A DNA stretch of 64,000 bases from Novosphingobium panipatense (GCF_002149965.1 NZ_MSQB01000007.1:62001-126000), one strand, 5' to 3'; shown: positions 42,101-51,594, numbered from the stretch's first letter. Notes: a model not told the origin generated them from the letters alone. Translations and numbers: made by a program.

Positions 42101-43605
42101 TTGGTGGCGCGCTCGGTGGCAGCAAGGTCGTGGAAAAGGCGCTGTCTAAGGGCTTGGAGAGCCTGTCGAAGGGGCTCGGTCAGTTCGCCGGTCCGCTCGG
42201 TTCTGTGCTCGGCGGCGTGCTCGGCAGCGCCCTCGGCAGCGCATTCACGAAGGTAAAGTGGGGCCGGGTCGATCTGTCGGCGGCTGGCGTGTCCGGCACC
42301 TCTGGAAACAGCGGATCGTCGCAGAAGGCGGCCCTGGCGGCTGGCAACAGCATCTATGGCGGCCTGGCGGATCTCGCTGCGCAGTTCGGCGGCAGCATCG
42401 GCAACTTCGGGAACATCAGCGTCGGCGTCCGTCACGGCGACTACCGCGTCAACGCGGGCGGCACGTCGCTGAAGGTCAAGAAGGGCGCGGTCGACTTCAA
42501 CGACGACGCCGAGGCCGCCGTGGCCTACGCCATGAAGCTCGCGATCGAGCGCGGCGCGATCAACGGCATCCGCGCCTCCACGAACAACCTGCTCAAGGCC
42601 GGAGACGATCTGTCGGCCCAGATCAACAAGGCGCTCAGCTTCGAGAACGTGTTCACCGAGCTGAAGACGTACCTCGATCCGGTCGGCGCCGAGCTCGACA
42701 CGATCGACAAGGAGTTCGCCAACCTGCGCACCATCTTCGCCGAGGCGGGCGCCACGGCGGCGGAATACGCCCAGCTCGAACAGTTGCTGTCGATCAAGCG
42801 CCAGGAGGCCATGAACAAGGAGACCGACGCGCTCAACGACATCCGTTCGCGCATCGCCGAGGCGTCCGGGGACGAAGCCACCGCGACGGCGATCGCGCGC
42901 GCCAAGGAACTGCGGGACGCCACCAGCGACGCGCAGCGCGCCTTGCTCCAGCAGCTCTATGCGATCGAGGATGCCAACGCCGCGCAGGATAAGCTCACCC
43001 AGGCACAGGAAGCGGCGGCCACGGCAGCCGAGCAGCTGCGCCAGGCGTGGGAGTCGGTCAGCGATAGCCTGGTGGACGAAGTGAACCGCATTCGTGGCCT
43101 CACCGGCGGCAGCGATGCTGCCAGCTTCGCCACCTTGCAGGGGCAGTTCAACGCCGCCGTGCTCGCGGCGCGGGGTGGGGATCAGGAGGCGGCGGCGAAG
43201 CTGGCAGACCTAAGCCAGTCGCTGCTCGAAGTCGCCGGAAACGTTGCCACGAGCAGACAGGAGCTGGAGCGCATCAAGGCGGAGACGGCGGCAAGCCTGG
43301 AAGGCGTCATCGACGCCACGAAGGGCTATGCGGGAGGCTCCTCCACTTCCTCCGCCTCGGCCACGGCAGCCTCTGCCATCGATGCGGCCACCAGCGCCAC
43401 GGCGGGCACGTCCTCGGCAAGTGGCAGCAACGACAATGTCTCCGAGCTGCGGGCTATCCGCGCGGAAATGGCTCAGTTGCGCGCTGATCTGAACAACGGT
43501 CAGGCGGCCATCGCCAGCGGCGTCAACCGCTCCGCGCGGGTACTGGAAGATGTGAGCGCGGAAGCTGACGGCCGGGCTATCGTAGTGTCGGGAGTTGCGA
43601 AGTGA
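39118..43605 (+). CDS. tail tape measure protein
   Basis: The 1495-residue protein begins with the usual helical phage tail start (LSIEIVAEVARLQADMDKVK). Long Ala/Glu/Lys-rich coiled-coil regions follow, with hydrophobic spans near residue 440 (AVVPVAAALAVGTAGFALFN) and Gly-rich parts near 1000. The C-terminal third is Asp/Ala-rich. It sets tail length; by the common rule of about 1.5 angstrom per residue the tail would be near 220 nm (inference). TTGGAGG precedes the ATG. Confidence 0.93.
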   Translation: MAGGIPAGRLSIEIVAEVARLQADMDKVKRAVRDASGDIARNAKAANDNLASVGRGAGAGMKQFSQEAQRANEYLRKIAQTSSDVVTRVNAVTGVTGGMRRSADDFAAYGKELDRLRAQYNPLFAVIQRYRSSVEDIRNAHSVGAISAEEMAQAISRERQASLETIAALKGRTTAIKEAEQAARAADQAEAEYARSIEDLRKQANPAGAAQAQLNAQMELAERAFREGRLAADEYATIIHNLQTRVNLLGSDGFGQLGASGQVAGHHMLNLSFQMQDLGIQMLGAAQSSAPLKLAFTALAQQGSQIYGIIQQSGLGFKAFAAQALAAAGIIKVSGDEALIAAARQAAAHEAVVASLAERALANAATAEAEVALARVQVANATTAGEAAAAHTRLAAAELRSAAAAAESATAQGALTTAQANSAAATNAAGASMRTTLGTLGRAVVPVAAALAVGTAGFALFNRTISKGIDTKKMIDGLGLTRAEIKKLENTSITSGDVIKATFQVLAEQAGISFDGMGKAWDDALDWMTDVGRSAMANIYANTVGTFKAVWAAVVAVKDGKGLGGAWDAAAGAYTGAQKEANQYLKDLAKSVRDRAAANKQADLEKQAAALKAERTPKVDRSGESLARELEATEALIDGLYRSADAYGVSTAAGVRARVEAEATAKGIKKQADVQAYASLELRKYVAEQVNESAEQVAAMNDQTRAQEFVNQAIRSGALDADKASEALADMAEQQKLMTAMTVASMNGDARGYDKAKDALAKLTAAQLANKKARKETEDEIQSAQLSRSIEDMRTETKLTAGLGAARLKALRGLSGDALEDELARIALEQEKVAIQVRAETEARRLRDAGLIKSADLKMAEAQAAKEQADARFEIERQTAAIERFNDQLRDTIGLFGDLGKVGSGLGAILGILTGNTRAVDGPIGDLLNVSISGRNAQGDKIASSIGEEISKIFKKDGAFVKAVLPVLQNAATGMAASSALFGKQSASEQAGSAIGGALGGSKVVEKALSKGLESLSKGLGQFAGPLGSVLGGVLGSALGSAFTKVKWGRVDLSAAGVSGTSGNSGSSQKAALAAGNSIYGGLADLAAQFGGSIGNFGNISVGVRHGDYRVNAGGTSLKVKKGAVDFNDDAEAAVAYAMKLAIERGAINGIRASTNNLLKAGDDLSAQINKALSFENVFTELKTYLDPVGAELDTIDKEFANLRTIFAEAGATAAEYAQLEQLLSIKRQEAMNKETDALNDIRSRIAEASGDEATATAIARAKELRDATSDAQRALLQQLYAIEDANAAQDKLTQAQEAAATAAEQLRQAWESVSDSLVDEVNRIRGLTGGSDAASFATLQGQFNAAVLAARGGDQEAAAKLADLSQSLLEVAGNVATSRQELERIKAETAASLEGVIDATKGYAGGSSTSSASATAASAIDAATSATAGTSSASGSNDNVSELRAIRAEMAQLRADLNNGQAAIASGVNRSARVLEDVSAEADGRAIVVSGVAK

Positions 43606-46600
43606 GGGTAGTTCTCGACAGCGGCGAGACGCTGGACCTCGGCGAGACCGAAGCCACGCCGACGATCGGCATTGTCGACTATAGCCGCCGGGAAACCGAC
43701 GACTATGGCGTGACGACCGTCGTCGAGCGCGACTTCGCCCGGCGGATGTCCGTGCGCCTGGTTGTGCCGTTCGATCAGACCGACGCGCTCCAGGCGAGCC
43801 TTGCCGCAATCCGCGCCAAGCCCGCGCGCTGGATCGCTGATGAGGGGGTGGACTGGCTCGACTTCCGGGGGTTCTTCAAGGACTTCGAGATTGACCTCCC
43901 GGTCCCGCCGAAGGCCTACTGCACCCTCACAGTTGAGGCCCTGACGGCAACCGAGGCTTTCACGGATCCCGGCGGCGATCCCGCGCCGCTCGGCCATGCC
44001 TCCACGTTGCAGCTGCTCCAACCTGCCACCATCGCGGGCGGCGCGCTGGTCGCTACGTCTGTGCCGGAGAACGACTATCCAGAGTGGTCGGCTGACACCA
44101 CGTATCCGCTCGGCGCCCGCGTCATCAAAGCGGCGACGCATCGGATCTACGAAAGCGGCGCGATCGGCAACAAGGGCAACGATCCGGCCGGCACGTCGGG
44201 CAAATGGCAGGACATCGGCCCCACGAACCGGTGGGCGATGTTCGACCAGGCGCTCGGCTCGACCACGACCGCCGCTGGGCAGATCCTCGTGACCCTTTCG
44301 CCGGGCACGATCAACGCCGCGGCGCTGCTCGATGTGAAGGCCGCCACCGTGCGCGTGCAGGCTGGGGGCTACGACCGGACCTTGGTCCCTAATGCGAGCG
44401 GCACGGTCACCTTCCTCGACCTGCCGGAGACAGTCGGGCAGGTCTCGATGACGATCGCCGGTCCCGGCACTGTCGAAGTCGGCACCCTGCTGGTTGGCAA
44501 GCTGGTCGGCCTCGGCTCCACGACCGAAGACGCCAAGGCCGGGATCACGGATTTCAGCCGCAAGGAAGCCGACGAGTTCGGCGAGATCCAGATTGTCGAG
44601 CGAGCCTGGGCCAAGCGCATGACGCTGCCAGCGAAGATCCGCCGCGACGCCATCGACATGGTGGCCGGTCGCATTGCTGCCGTGCGCGCGAAGCCGTCGC
44701 TGTGGATCGGCAAGGAAGGGATGGAGACCCTCACGGTCTACGGGTTCTTCAAGGACTTCTCGATTGCCGTCGATACGACCATTTGCACGCTCTCGCTGTC
44801 GATCGAGGGCCTGAGCACGGCAGGCAAGGTCGAGCCGCTCACTGCAAGTGTGGCTTGGCCGGACATCACCGACCCCGACGGCACCAAGCCGGACGATAAT
44901 GCCACGCGCAACGTGAACCGCGGCGCGTGGGCAGCGGGGCTCTCCTACCAGGTCGGCGACTTCTTCCAGTATGGCGGATCCTCGTACACGGTCATCACCG
45001 CCCACGTCTCGACAGCCGGGCTGCCGCCGCCGAACCAGTTCGTATCACTGATGGCTTCCGCTGGTGTGCCGGGCAATGACGGCTTGCCAGGGGCGAAGGG
45101 CGCCGACGGGACAACGTTCTACACCTGGATCGCCTACGCCGATTCAGCAGATGGTGTGCTCAATTTCACGACGGGTGCGCCGGCCGGACGAACCTTCATC
45201 GGCATTGCAAGCAACAAGACTTCGGCGGTCGAAAGTGCGAACCCCGGTGACTACACCTGGTCAGCCTATGCCGGACCGCCCAACTTCGGGTTGGTCGCGG
45301 GCACCAACGCTGCGGTAGCTGGCAATCGCGTCTACAAGGTCAGCGGCGGCAGCAACGGGTGGAACAGCCAGGTCGTCTCCAGTGAATCCTTTTTCGGCGG
45401 CGCCAATCTGACGGTGAAGCCTGAGGCCAACGACTTCGATTTCTTCGTGGGCCTCAACAGCGATCCGTTCACCGACGACAGCTATGCGTCTCTCGACTAC
45501 GCATGGCGCATCACCCCCGGCAGCAAGCGCGTAGAGGTCTGGATCAACGGCCAGGGCATGCAGGGCTGGGACGACAACTTCAGCCTTGGTGACACCTTTA
45601 GCATCCAATACGACGGCAAGAAGGTCCGCTGGATACGGAGCGGGACGATCAACGGTGCAGGCTACTCGTATGTGTTCTACGAGGCGGACGCCGCTGCGGG
45701 CCTGCGCTTCTGGTTCGACAGCTCCATGGCTTGGCAGGACGCGACCAGGCCGCAGTTCTCCGTTGTAACATGGTCCGCAATGGGCGCAGCCGGTGCGGAC
45801 GGAGCGAAGGGCGACAAGGGTGATGCCGGAACCGCTGGTGAAGCTGCCATCACGCCGTCGCTCACTTCACCCGCGCGTCAGGTCTGGGCCTACGCCAATG
45901 GCGGGGTGAAAAGCTACGACGGCGTGAGCACCACATTTGTGCTGAAGCAAGGCAGCGTCGACGTGTCGGCGAACTTCAACGTGGTGATCGCCTCGAACCC
46001 CAACGGTCTCCAGGTGTCGTTGTCCGGCCGCACCGCCACGGTAGTTGGCGCGACAGGGAACGCTGGCGAGTTCGGCAACGCCAACGTCCTCAGCGCGACG
46101 CTCACCCTACGCGCGACCGGCACCGGGGCATTCACCGGCCGCAACTTCGATTTGAACTTTACGCTGGGAAAGCTGACCGGCGGTTACGAGATAGTGTCCT
46201 CGACCCCGACGACGGGCAATTTCGAAGGCCGTGAGGTCTTCAGTACCGGGGACGGCAAACGCTACACCTTCGTGAACGGCGGATGGGTCGCCACGATCAC
46301 GTCTGCAACGGTGATCGCGGACTCCCAGCTCGCTGGCATGTCCGCCACGAAGCTGGTTGGCACAGTCGACACTTCGAAGATGGGCGTGGGCGTCGGAGGC
46401 AACCGCCTCGTCGGGGCCGTGCCTGCCACGCGTCCCGACCTATACATGGTCCAGGCAAATGCCAACATTCCGGGAGCGACCTACGAGCAGAACGCCACGT
46501 ATGGTGGTCCGCTGCTGTCGCCACTCCCCAATGGCCAGTACCCGAATGGCACCGCGAGTTACACGCTTCCCGACCTATCGGGCTTCTGCATCCACCAGAC

Positions 46601-47978
46601 GAACTCAGCGCGCCACCCTAATGGCGAGGGCGATTGGTTCGCCTTCCGCTTCATCCGAGACATGAATGGAGGATGGACCTCGGAGTACTCGTGTGAGGAC
46701 GGCAAATCCTACGAGTTCTCCGTCTATATGGGGGCTCACCGCTGCCCGGGCGACCTCATCATGGCCGCCGTGAACTCGGCAGGGGCCTGGGTGGCGCAAG
46801 CCCCTATCGACGCTGCGGCGACGATCACAAGTGCTGAGGGTAAACTGGGAGGCACCCATCTCGGCGCCTGGAAGCGCTGCGTCGCCCGCATGACGATCCC
46901 CCTTGGAGCAGGGGCGACTCGCATATTCCTCTATGTTCGGAAGTACGGCACCGATGCAGGCCAAGGGGATAGCTGGCTGTTCATGTGCTATCCGCAGCTG
47001 GCGGAGACGGTGCCTAACGCTACGTCCATGATCCCGTACTCGCCTCCTCCTCAGGCGATCATGGTGGCACAGAACATCTATGCCAATTCGCTCACGTCTG
47101 ACGTGATAGCGGCCAACGCGATCGGCACAGATGAGCTGGCTGCGCGGGCGGTGACCGCCAAGAACCTGACCATGATGGACTTCGAGAACCTAATGGTCGA
47201 CGGCGATCTCGCGTCCGGCACGCTTGACGCGTGGTCGCGCAGTCAGAACGGCGTGGGAGGCATGCAGATCTACCTCGACGACGGCGGTGCCGGGACAACT
47301 TGGCCGTCGCGGTACGCGTTGCATTTTAGGAGAAACGGCTTTGCTGGCGGCAACGAGCTCACCATCGTCAATGGACGAGAGAGTTTCGACAGCAACTCTC
47401 GGATATACGGCATAGCCTGTCTGCCTGGGGATGAATTCGCGTTCGAGGCGGTGTGCTGGGCTGATGCCGGAGGAAACGTCAATTTCGAGATGGTTCTGCG
47501 GGCAGACGATGGCTCGACCACATCGATTACTGCCACGGCGGTCTACAACATGGGCTCCGAAGGATGGAGATGCTTTGCCTTCCCTGGCACGAACTTCACG
47601 GTAGTCCGCTGCAACTTTAGCAATAACACGGGCAAGCCGGGTAAGGCGTTCCTGAGGGTGTGGGGGCCGAATCCTGAATATCCGAATTCTCAGTGCTATG
47701 TGTGGAACACGAAACTGCGCCGCCGCAACAACGCGCAGATTATAATCGATGGCAGCGTGTTTGCGAACCACATCGCTGCCGGACAGGTGCAGACCGACCA
47801 CCTCGGAGCGGGATCCGTCATCGCTTCGAAGATCGCCGTGACCGAACTGTCGGCCATCACCGGCAACATCGGCCTGCTCCGCACCGCCACCACCGGGCAG
47901 CGCACCGAAATCGATAACAACGGCGTCCGCAGCTATCACCCGAACGGCGCACTCGCTGGCCGCTTCGGGAATTGGTAA
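43602..47978 (+). CDS. large tail-tip/fibre protein with internal duplication
   Basis: The 1458-residue protein starts at GTG overlapping the tape measure stop. A domain of about 90 residues occurs twice, at about 22-113 (IGIVDYSRRETDDYGVTTVV) and 313-403 (AGITDFSRKEADEFGEIQIV), each with RAKP.. W and a GFFKDF motif. Two short collagen-like Gly-X-Y runs follow (about 488-503 and 728-747). The C-terminal half (from about 1180) resembles receptor-binding or carbohydrate-binding modules. It probably combines tip and fibre roles; no separate NlpC/P60 or J-like gene is seen. Confidence 0.82.
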   Translation: MRVVLDSGETLDLGETEATPTIGIVDYSRRETDDYGVTTVVERDFARRMSVRLVVPFDQTDALQASLAAIRAKPARWIADEGVDWLDFRGFFKDFEIDLPVPPKAYCTLTVEALTATEAFTDPGGDPAPLGHASTLQLLQPATIAGGALVATSVPENDYPEWSADTTYPLGARVIKAATHRIYESGAIGNKGNDPAGTSGKWQDIGPTNRWAMFDQALGSTTTAAGQILVTLSPGTINAAALLDVKAATVRVQAGGYDRTLVPNASGTVTFLDLPETVGQVSMTIAGPGTVEVGTLLVGKLVGLGSTTEDAKAGITDFSRKEADEFGEIQIVERAWAKRMTLPAKIRRDAIDMVAGRIAAVRAKPSLWIGKEGMETLTVYGFFKDFSIAVDTTICTLSLSIEGLSTAGKVEPLTASVAWPDITDPDGTKPDDNATRNVNRGAWAAGLSYQVGDFFQYGGSSYTVITAHVSTAGLPPPNQFVSLMASAGVPGNDGLPGAKGADGTTFYTWIAYADSADGVLNFTTGAPAGRTFIGIASNKTSAVESANPGDYTWSAYAGPPNFGLVAGTNAAVAGNRVYKVSGGSNGWNSQVVSSESFFGGANLTVKPEANDFDFFVGLNSDPFTDDSYASLDYAWRITPGSKRVEVWINGQGMQGWDDNFSLGDTFSIQYDGKKVRWIRSGTINGAGYSYVFYEADAAAGLRFWFDSSMAWQDATRPQFSVVTWSAMGAAGADGAKGDKGDAGTAGEAAITPSLTSPARQVWAYANGGVKSYDGVSTTFVLKQGSVDVSANFNVVIASNPNGLQVSLSGRTATVVGATGNAGEFGNANVLSATLTLRATGTGAFTGRNFDLNFTLGKLTGGYEIVSSTPTTGNFEGREVFSTGDGKRYTFVNGGWVATITSATVIADSQLAGMSATKLVGTVDTSKMGVGVGGNRLVGAVPATRPDLYMVQANANIPGATYEQNATYGGPLLSPLPNGQYPNGTASYTLPDLSGFCIHQTNSARHPNGEGDWFAFRFIRDMNGGWTSEYSCEDGKSYEFSVYMGAHRCPGDLIMAAVNSAGAWVAQAPIDAAATITSAEGKLGGTHLGAWKRCVARMTIPLGAGATRIFLYVRKYGTDAGQGDSWLFMCYPQLAETVPNATSMIPYSPPPQAIMVAQNIYANSLTSDVIAANAIGTDELAARAVTAKNLTMMDFENLMVDGDLASGTLDAWSRSQNGVGGMQIYLDDGGAGTTWPSRYALHFRRNGFAGGNELTIVNGRESFDSNSRIYGIACLPGDEFAFEAVCWADAGGNVNFEMVLRADDGSTTSITATAVYNMGSEGWRCFAFPGTNFTVVRCNFSNNTGKPGKAFLRVWGPNPEYPNSQCYVWNTKLRRRNNAQIIIDGSVFANHIAAGQVQTDHLGAGSVIASKIAVTELSAITGNIGLLRTATTGQRTEIDNNGVRSYHPNGALAGRFGNW

Positions 47979-47979
47979 C

Positions 47980-48285
47980 ATGCCCGCAGGCGCTGAATTC
48001 AGGCACCCCGACGGCCGGGTCAAATTCGCATTCACCGATTACACAGGCGGCTTCTTCGGTTCGTTCAACACGGGCGGCGCTTCCTCCGGCACCTGGCAGG
48101 ATGCCCGCCTCGTGGGCAAGCTGCTGGTGACGTTTCCGTCCTCGACCCTCGGCAACTACGGCGGCCCGAATGTGACGCTCGATTCAAGCACCGGGGTCAT
48201 ATCCTGGTCGTTCGGGGTGACCGCCACAGGCGGCGCCAACGCTGGCTCGCCGCCTGACATCACCATCTACTTCGGGGGTTACTGA
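47980..48285 (+). CDS. hypothetical tail-fibre region protein
   Basis: The 101-residue Gly/Thr/Ser-rich protein is probably beta-structured (LLVTFPSSTLGNYGGPNVTL). It is one base after the tip gene's stop. No family was recognised; the context points to a virion or fibre accessory. Confidence 0.65.
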   Translation: MPAGAEFRHPDGRVKFAFTDYTGGFFGSFNTGGASSGTWQDARLVGKLLVTFPSSTLGNYGGPNVTLDSSTGVISWSFGVTATGGANAGSPPDITIYFGGY

Positions 48286-49034
48286 TGACGGCCGGGATGG
48301 AGACGATCACCCCCGATGGTCGCGGTCAGCTCACTACGGACATGGTGTTCTTCCGTCTCGAACAGACGGTACAGCTGCCTGCCGGAAGCGGGTGGAGCCA
48401 GTACGGCAACAACTCCGGCCAGCGGGACGTGTTCATTGCTGGTCTGAGCATGGCCGACGCGCCCATGCCTGCACTCACGTCAGCCGGGGGGTCGTGGGCC
48501 GAGATCATTTCAACCTCCGGAGGCGGTATCACCTACCGCGTCTACAGCGTCGGGCCGAGCGACGTGACGCTGCTCGTGTTCTCACAGCGGCGCCCGCCCG
48601 TCAGCGCTCACATGGCGGGCTGTGAGCTGTACAAGCCCGATGGCTCGATCGTGTTCTCCTCGGATTATCCGATTGCGCGTCCGCTGGGGATCCTCTCGAA
48701 CACGGGATACAGCGGCGTATCGCTGGCGGGGCGGAGCGTCGCCCATGTCCCGCAGAAGCAAGAGGCAAACTCGGCCGTTAACTACACGTACGCCAGCCAA
48801 GGCTCCTGCCAGATCGGACCCTATCAGGGATATCAGGTCTACCAGCGCAATCAGTGGTCCCGGACGAGTGTAGTTGCTTCCGGCAGCACCGCAGCGGCCG
48901 GAGGCAACTTCTTCTCTGACAGCGGCACGATCCAATACATGTGCGCGTCGTCGCCCTCCGGTGTGCCGCTCAGCCAGCAGATCGGCAGCCTGGGTGGCTG
49001 GCGCAGCCTCATCCTCGATATCACCAACCTCTAA
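48285..49034 (+). CDS. hypothetical tail-fibre region protein
   Basis: The 249-residue protein is Gly/Ser/Tyr-rich and probably beta-structured (METITPDGRGQLTTDMVFFR; ASQGSCQIGPYQGYQVYQRN). Its start overlaps the previous stop by 1 base. It may be a receptor-binding component. No family was recognised. Confidence 0.68.
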   Translation: MTAGMETITPDGRGQLTTDMVFFRLEQTVQLPAGSGWSQYGNNSGQRDVFIAGLSMADAPMPALTSAGGSWAEIISTSGGGITYRVYSVGPSDVTLLVFSQRRPPVSAHMAGCELYKPDGSIVFSSDYPIARPLGILSNTGYSGVSLAGRSVAHVPQKQEANSAVNYTYASQGSCQIGPYQGYQVYQRNQWSRTSVVASGSTAAAGGNFFSDSGTIQYMCASSPSGVPLSQQIGSLGGWRSLILDITNL

Positions 49035-49046
49035 GGATCCTGATCC

Positions 49047-49727
49047 ATGTACATCATCCAGGACATTCCTGGGGCGACCCCGCTGTTCCACAAGATCGGC
49101 GCGGTCACCATCAACGGGCCAGCAATCATGGTGTCGATCGACACCGTCTCCGCCGAACCGCAGCCGGTCCCCGGCGGCATCTCGACCACGTTCTATGGCG
49201 GCCGGAGTTATACCCTCCCCGAAGGTACGATCCCGGAGGAAAACGTCTCGCAGCGCGCCGTCAGTGAGTGGATGATCTCCCCAGCTGGTCCGTTCCCCGG
49301 CTCGCAGCTCTCCAGCGATTCCGACTTCATTTATGTTTCGAAGCGGGCTCTGCTCGCTGCAAAGGTCCGCAATAGGCGTGATCAGGTGCGCGACGGCGGC
49401 TGCCTCATCGAGATCCAGGGCGAACCGCGCCGGGTGGAGACCGACGCCACGAGCCGAGTGAACATTTCCGGTTCCGTCGTGATGGCTATGCTCGCTCTCC
49501 AGAGCGGCGAGGAGTTCGCCACAGACTGGCGCATGGCGGACAACTCGATCGTCGCCCTCGATGCTGCTGACATGATCCTGCTGGGCAAGACGGTCGCCAC
49601 ATTCGTCGAGGCGGGACAGCGCCGGAAGAACGACCTGGACGCGCTGATCGCCACGATTGCGCAGGGCACCACTGAGGAAGAGCTTGCCGCGATCGAGGCG
49701 CAGATCCTCGACGGCTGGCCCGAGTAA
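49047..49727 (+). CDS. fibre-associated protein with DUF4376-like domain
   Basis: The 226-residue protein has a C-terminal region with AAKVRNRRDQVRDGGCLIEI and FATDWRMADNSIVALDAADM. This resembles the DUF4376 domain found at the end of tail fibre or assembly proteins. The first 90 residues are of unknown fold. Confidence 0.7.
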   Translation: MYIIQDIPGATPLFHKIGAVTINGPAIMVSIDTVSAEPQPVPGGISTTFYGGRSYTLPEGTIPEENVSQRAVSEWMISPAGPFPGSQLSSDSDFIYVSKRALLAAKVRNRRDQVRDGGCLIEIQGEPRRVETDATSRVNISGSVVMAMLALQSGEEFATDWRMADNSIVALDAADMILLGKTVATFVEAGQRRKNDLDALIATIAQGTTEEELAAIEAQILDGWPE

Positions 49728-49731
49728 GGCC

Positions 49732-50157
49732 ATGGCCCCGCTCGCGGCGCCCGACTATTGGGCCGACGTCATGCGCTGGTGGGCCTTCGTCGGCGCGCCG
49801 CTGGGCGCGGTGCCCCTCGCCCGCAAACTGCGCGAGCTGGCCACGCTGTGGCACCTCGGCATCCGGGACCCGGTGACGGTCCCGCTCAAGGTGATCCTGC
49901 TGGCGGGCGGTGCGCTGCTCTCCTTCCTCTGCTTCAGCTTCGTCGCCGGTCTCGTGATCCCGTTCACCAACCGTGTCCCCGGCTTCGACATGCAGAGCAT
50001 CAGCTTCCGCACGGTCATGGCTGCCGCCTGGACCATGGCGGGCATCGCCTCCTGGCTCTCCGCAGTCGCCTTCGCCCGCGGGCGATGGTTCATGGCCGGC
50101 GCGGCGACCACATGGTTCGTGGCGGTTAGCTTCGTCACTGTTGCAACGGCGGGGTGA
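49732..50157 (+). CDS. multi-span membrane protein of lysis cassette
   Basis: The 141-residue protein has three or four probable transmembrane segments (VILLAGGALLSFLCFSFVAG; AAAWTMAGIASWLSAVAFA; AGAATTWFVAVSFVTVATAG). It is a holin candidate by location before the muramidase. A longer frame begins inside the previous gene and was not used. Confidence 0.65.
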   Translation: MAPLAAPDYWADVMRWWAFVGAPLGAVPLARKLRELATLWHLGIRDPVTVPLKVILLAGGALLSFLCFSFVAGLVIPFTNRVPGFDMQSISFRTVMAAAWTMAGIASWLSAVAFARGRWFMAGAATTWFVAVSFVTVATAG

Positions 50158-50159
50158 GC

Positions 50160-50618
50160 ATGCGGGCAGATGCAATTGCGAAGTACGCCCCCGCCCTCGT
50201 CATGGCCCCTATCGGGGCGCTCGACCCCATAATCGGCAGTATCGCATTCGGCATGGTGACCGGCTGGCTCGCCATTGCGGGCGTCATGCACGAGCAGGGC
50301 CGCCCGTTCCGCGAGATCCGCCGCGCTATGGTGACCTCGCTCCTTATCGGCGGCGGCGGCGCGCTGTTCGCCATGTTCGCCGTTAGCAAGCTTCGGCTGG
50401 ACCCGCTCGGCGCGGCCATCGCCTCCTTCACGATCGCGTTCGGCGGGGTGAAGGCCATCAAGTCGCTATCCGGCGCGGCCCTCAAGGTCGTGCAGTGGGT
50501 CTTCGTCAACCTGGCCGACGATGCCGAGAAGATCGGCCGCGAACGCGCCAAGGCCCAGCGCATGCTTTCCGAAAACACAAAGGCAGATCGGGCCCGGCTG
50601 GGCCTCAAGGAGGATTGA
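50160..50618 (+). CDS. holin-like membrane protein
   Basis: The 152-residue protein has two or three probable transmembrane helices (ALVMAPIGALDPIIGSIAFG; MVTSLLIGGGGALFAMFAVS) and a charged C-terminal tail (RERAKAQRMLSENTKADRAR). This is the classical pattern of a holin just before the endolysin gene. Confidence 0.68.
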   Translation: MRADAIAKYAPALVMAPIGALDPIIGSIAFGMVTGWLAIAGVMHEQGRPFREIRRAMVTSLLIGGGGALFAMFAVSKLRLDPLGAAIASFTIAFGGVKAIKSLSGAALKVVQWVFVNLADDAEKIGRERAKAQRMLSENTKADRARLGLKED

Positions 50619-50620
50619 AC

Positions 50621-51271
50621 ATGGACCCCCGCTCTCTTCAGCGCACTCTCGGCGTCGCCGACGACGGCATCTTCGGCCCGATCAGCCGGGAAGCACTCCG
50701 TTCTCGATTCACGAACATGCACGCCCCAGCCGTGACGGCCGGGGAGATCGCCGCCTTCGCCGAGCGGCTGGGATGCAGCGTCAAGCAGATCAACGCCGTC
50801 GCCAAGGTCGAAAGCTCCGGCGGCGGATACGACAGAAACGGTCGTCCCAAGATCCTGTTCGAGCGGCACCTGTTCCACCGGCAGACCGGCGGCAAGTGGT
50901 CGAAGACGTCTTTCAGCGATCCGGCCTCGGGAGGCTACAGCCTGGATAGCTGGGACAAGCTCGGGCAGGCCTGCGCCAAGGACCCGGACGCCGCCTTCGC
51001 CTCGTGCTCGTGGGGCAAGTTCCAGGTTCTCGGCCAGTGGTGGGACAAGTTCGGGTTCTCCAGCCCCTACGAGATGGCCTTCTCGACCGTCGCAAGCGAG
51101 GCAGCGCACTACGAGCTGCTCGCCCGCTACATCGAGGTCTTCGGCCTGGCGGACGAGCTGCGGGCGCTGAGCACCAATCCCGCAGACTGCCGGGCGTTCG
51201 CCAAGGGTTACAACGGCCCGGCCTACGAGAAATACGCCTACCACACCAAGCTCGCGGCAGCGATGGCATGA
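50621..51271 (+). CDS. endolysin, N-acetylmuramidase family (DUF3380-like)
   Basis: The 216-residue protein has a short N-terminal peptidoglycan-binding-like part (LQRTLGVADDGIFGPISREA). The muramidase domain follows with Glu64 in AVAKVESSGGGYD and LFERHLFHRQTGG, and SWGKFQVLG. The family cleaves peptidoglycan at the end of the lytic cycle. AGGAGG precedes the ATG. Confidence 0.9.
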   Translation: MDPRSLQRTLGVADDGIFGPISREALRSRFTNMHAPAVTAGEIAAFAERLGCSVKQINAVAKVESSGGGYDRNGRPKILFERHLFHRQTGGKWSKTSFSDPASGGYSLDSWDKLGQACAKDPDAAFASCSWGKFQVLGQWWDKFGFSSPYEMAFSTVASEAAHYELLARYIEVFGLADELRALSTNPADCRAFAKGYNGPAYEKYAYHTKLAAAMA

Positions 51272-51594
51272 CGACGAAGTGCGACCGCGACGGGGACCGG
51301 CTCGTCCTCATGCTGATCGGCGGGGGGATCATAGCGATCATCCTCGCCATCATCGCCTCGCTGGCCTTCGCTCGGCACATGCCGGACTGGGCCGAAAGCG
51401 TGCAGTCCGCGATCGTCGGCGGCGCGCTGGTGAAGCTGGCTGATGTGCTCTCTGCCCTGGTCACGCTGTCCGGCGGCCGGGAGCGGGAGAAACTGACCGA
51501 CCAGCTCTCCCAGTCCACCCCGATCGCCGAGCCCCAGCAGGTGCAGGTTATCAACGGGCCAGATGCACCCGTACCGGTGGAGGGCCAGCCATGA
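51268..51594 (+). CDS. small membrane protein of lysis cassette
   Basis: The 108-residue protein has one or two N-terminal transmembrane segments (LVLMLIGGGIIAIILAIIAS) and a Gln/Pro-rich soluble tail. Coupled to neighbours by ATGA overlaps. It could be a second holin or antiholin. Confidence 0.62.
   Translation: MTTKCDRDGDRLVLMLIGGGIIAIILAIIASLAFARHMPDWAESVQSAIVGGALVKLADVLSALVTLSGGREREKLTDQLSQSTPIAEPQQVQVINGPDAPVPVEGQP

Noticed and set aside
40927-45005. Two long antisense frames over the tape measure and tip genes
   Set aside because: Low-complexity composition and no start signals; the plus-strand genes are certain.
48582-49733. 383-residue antisense frame in the fibre region
   Set aside because: Opposite two coupled plus-strand genes with good starts; no domain seen.
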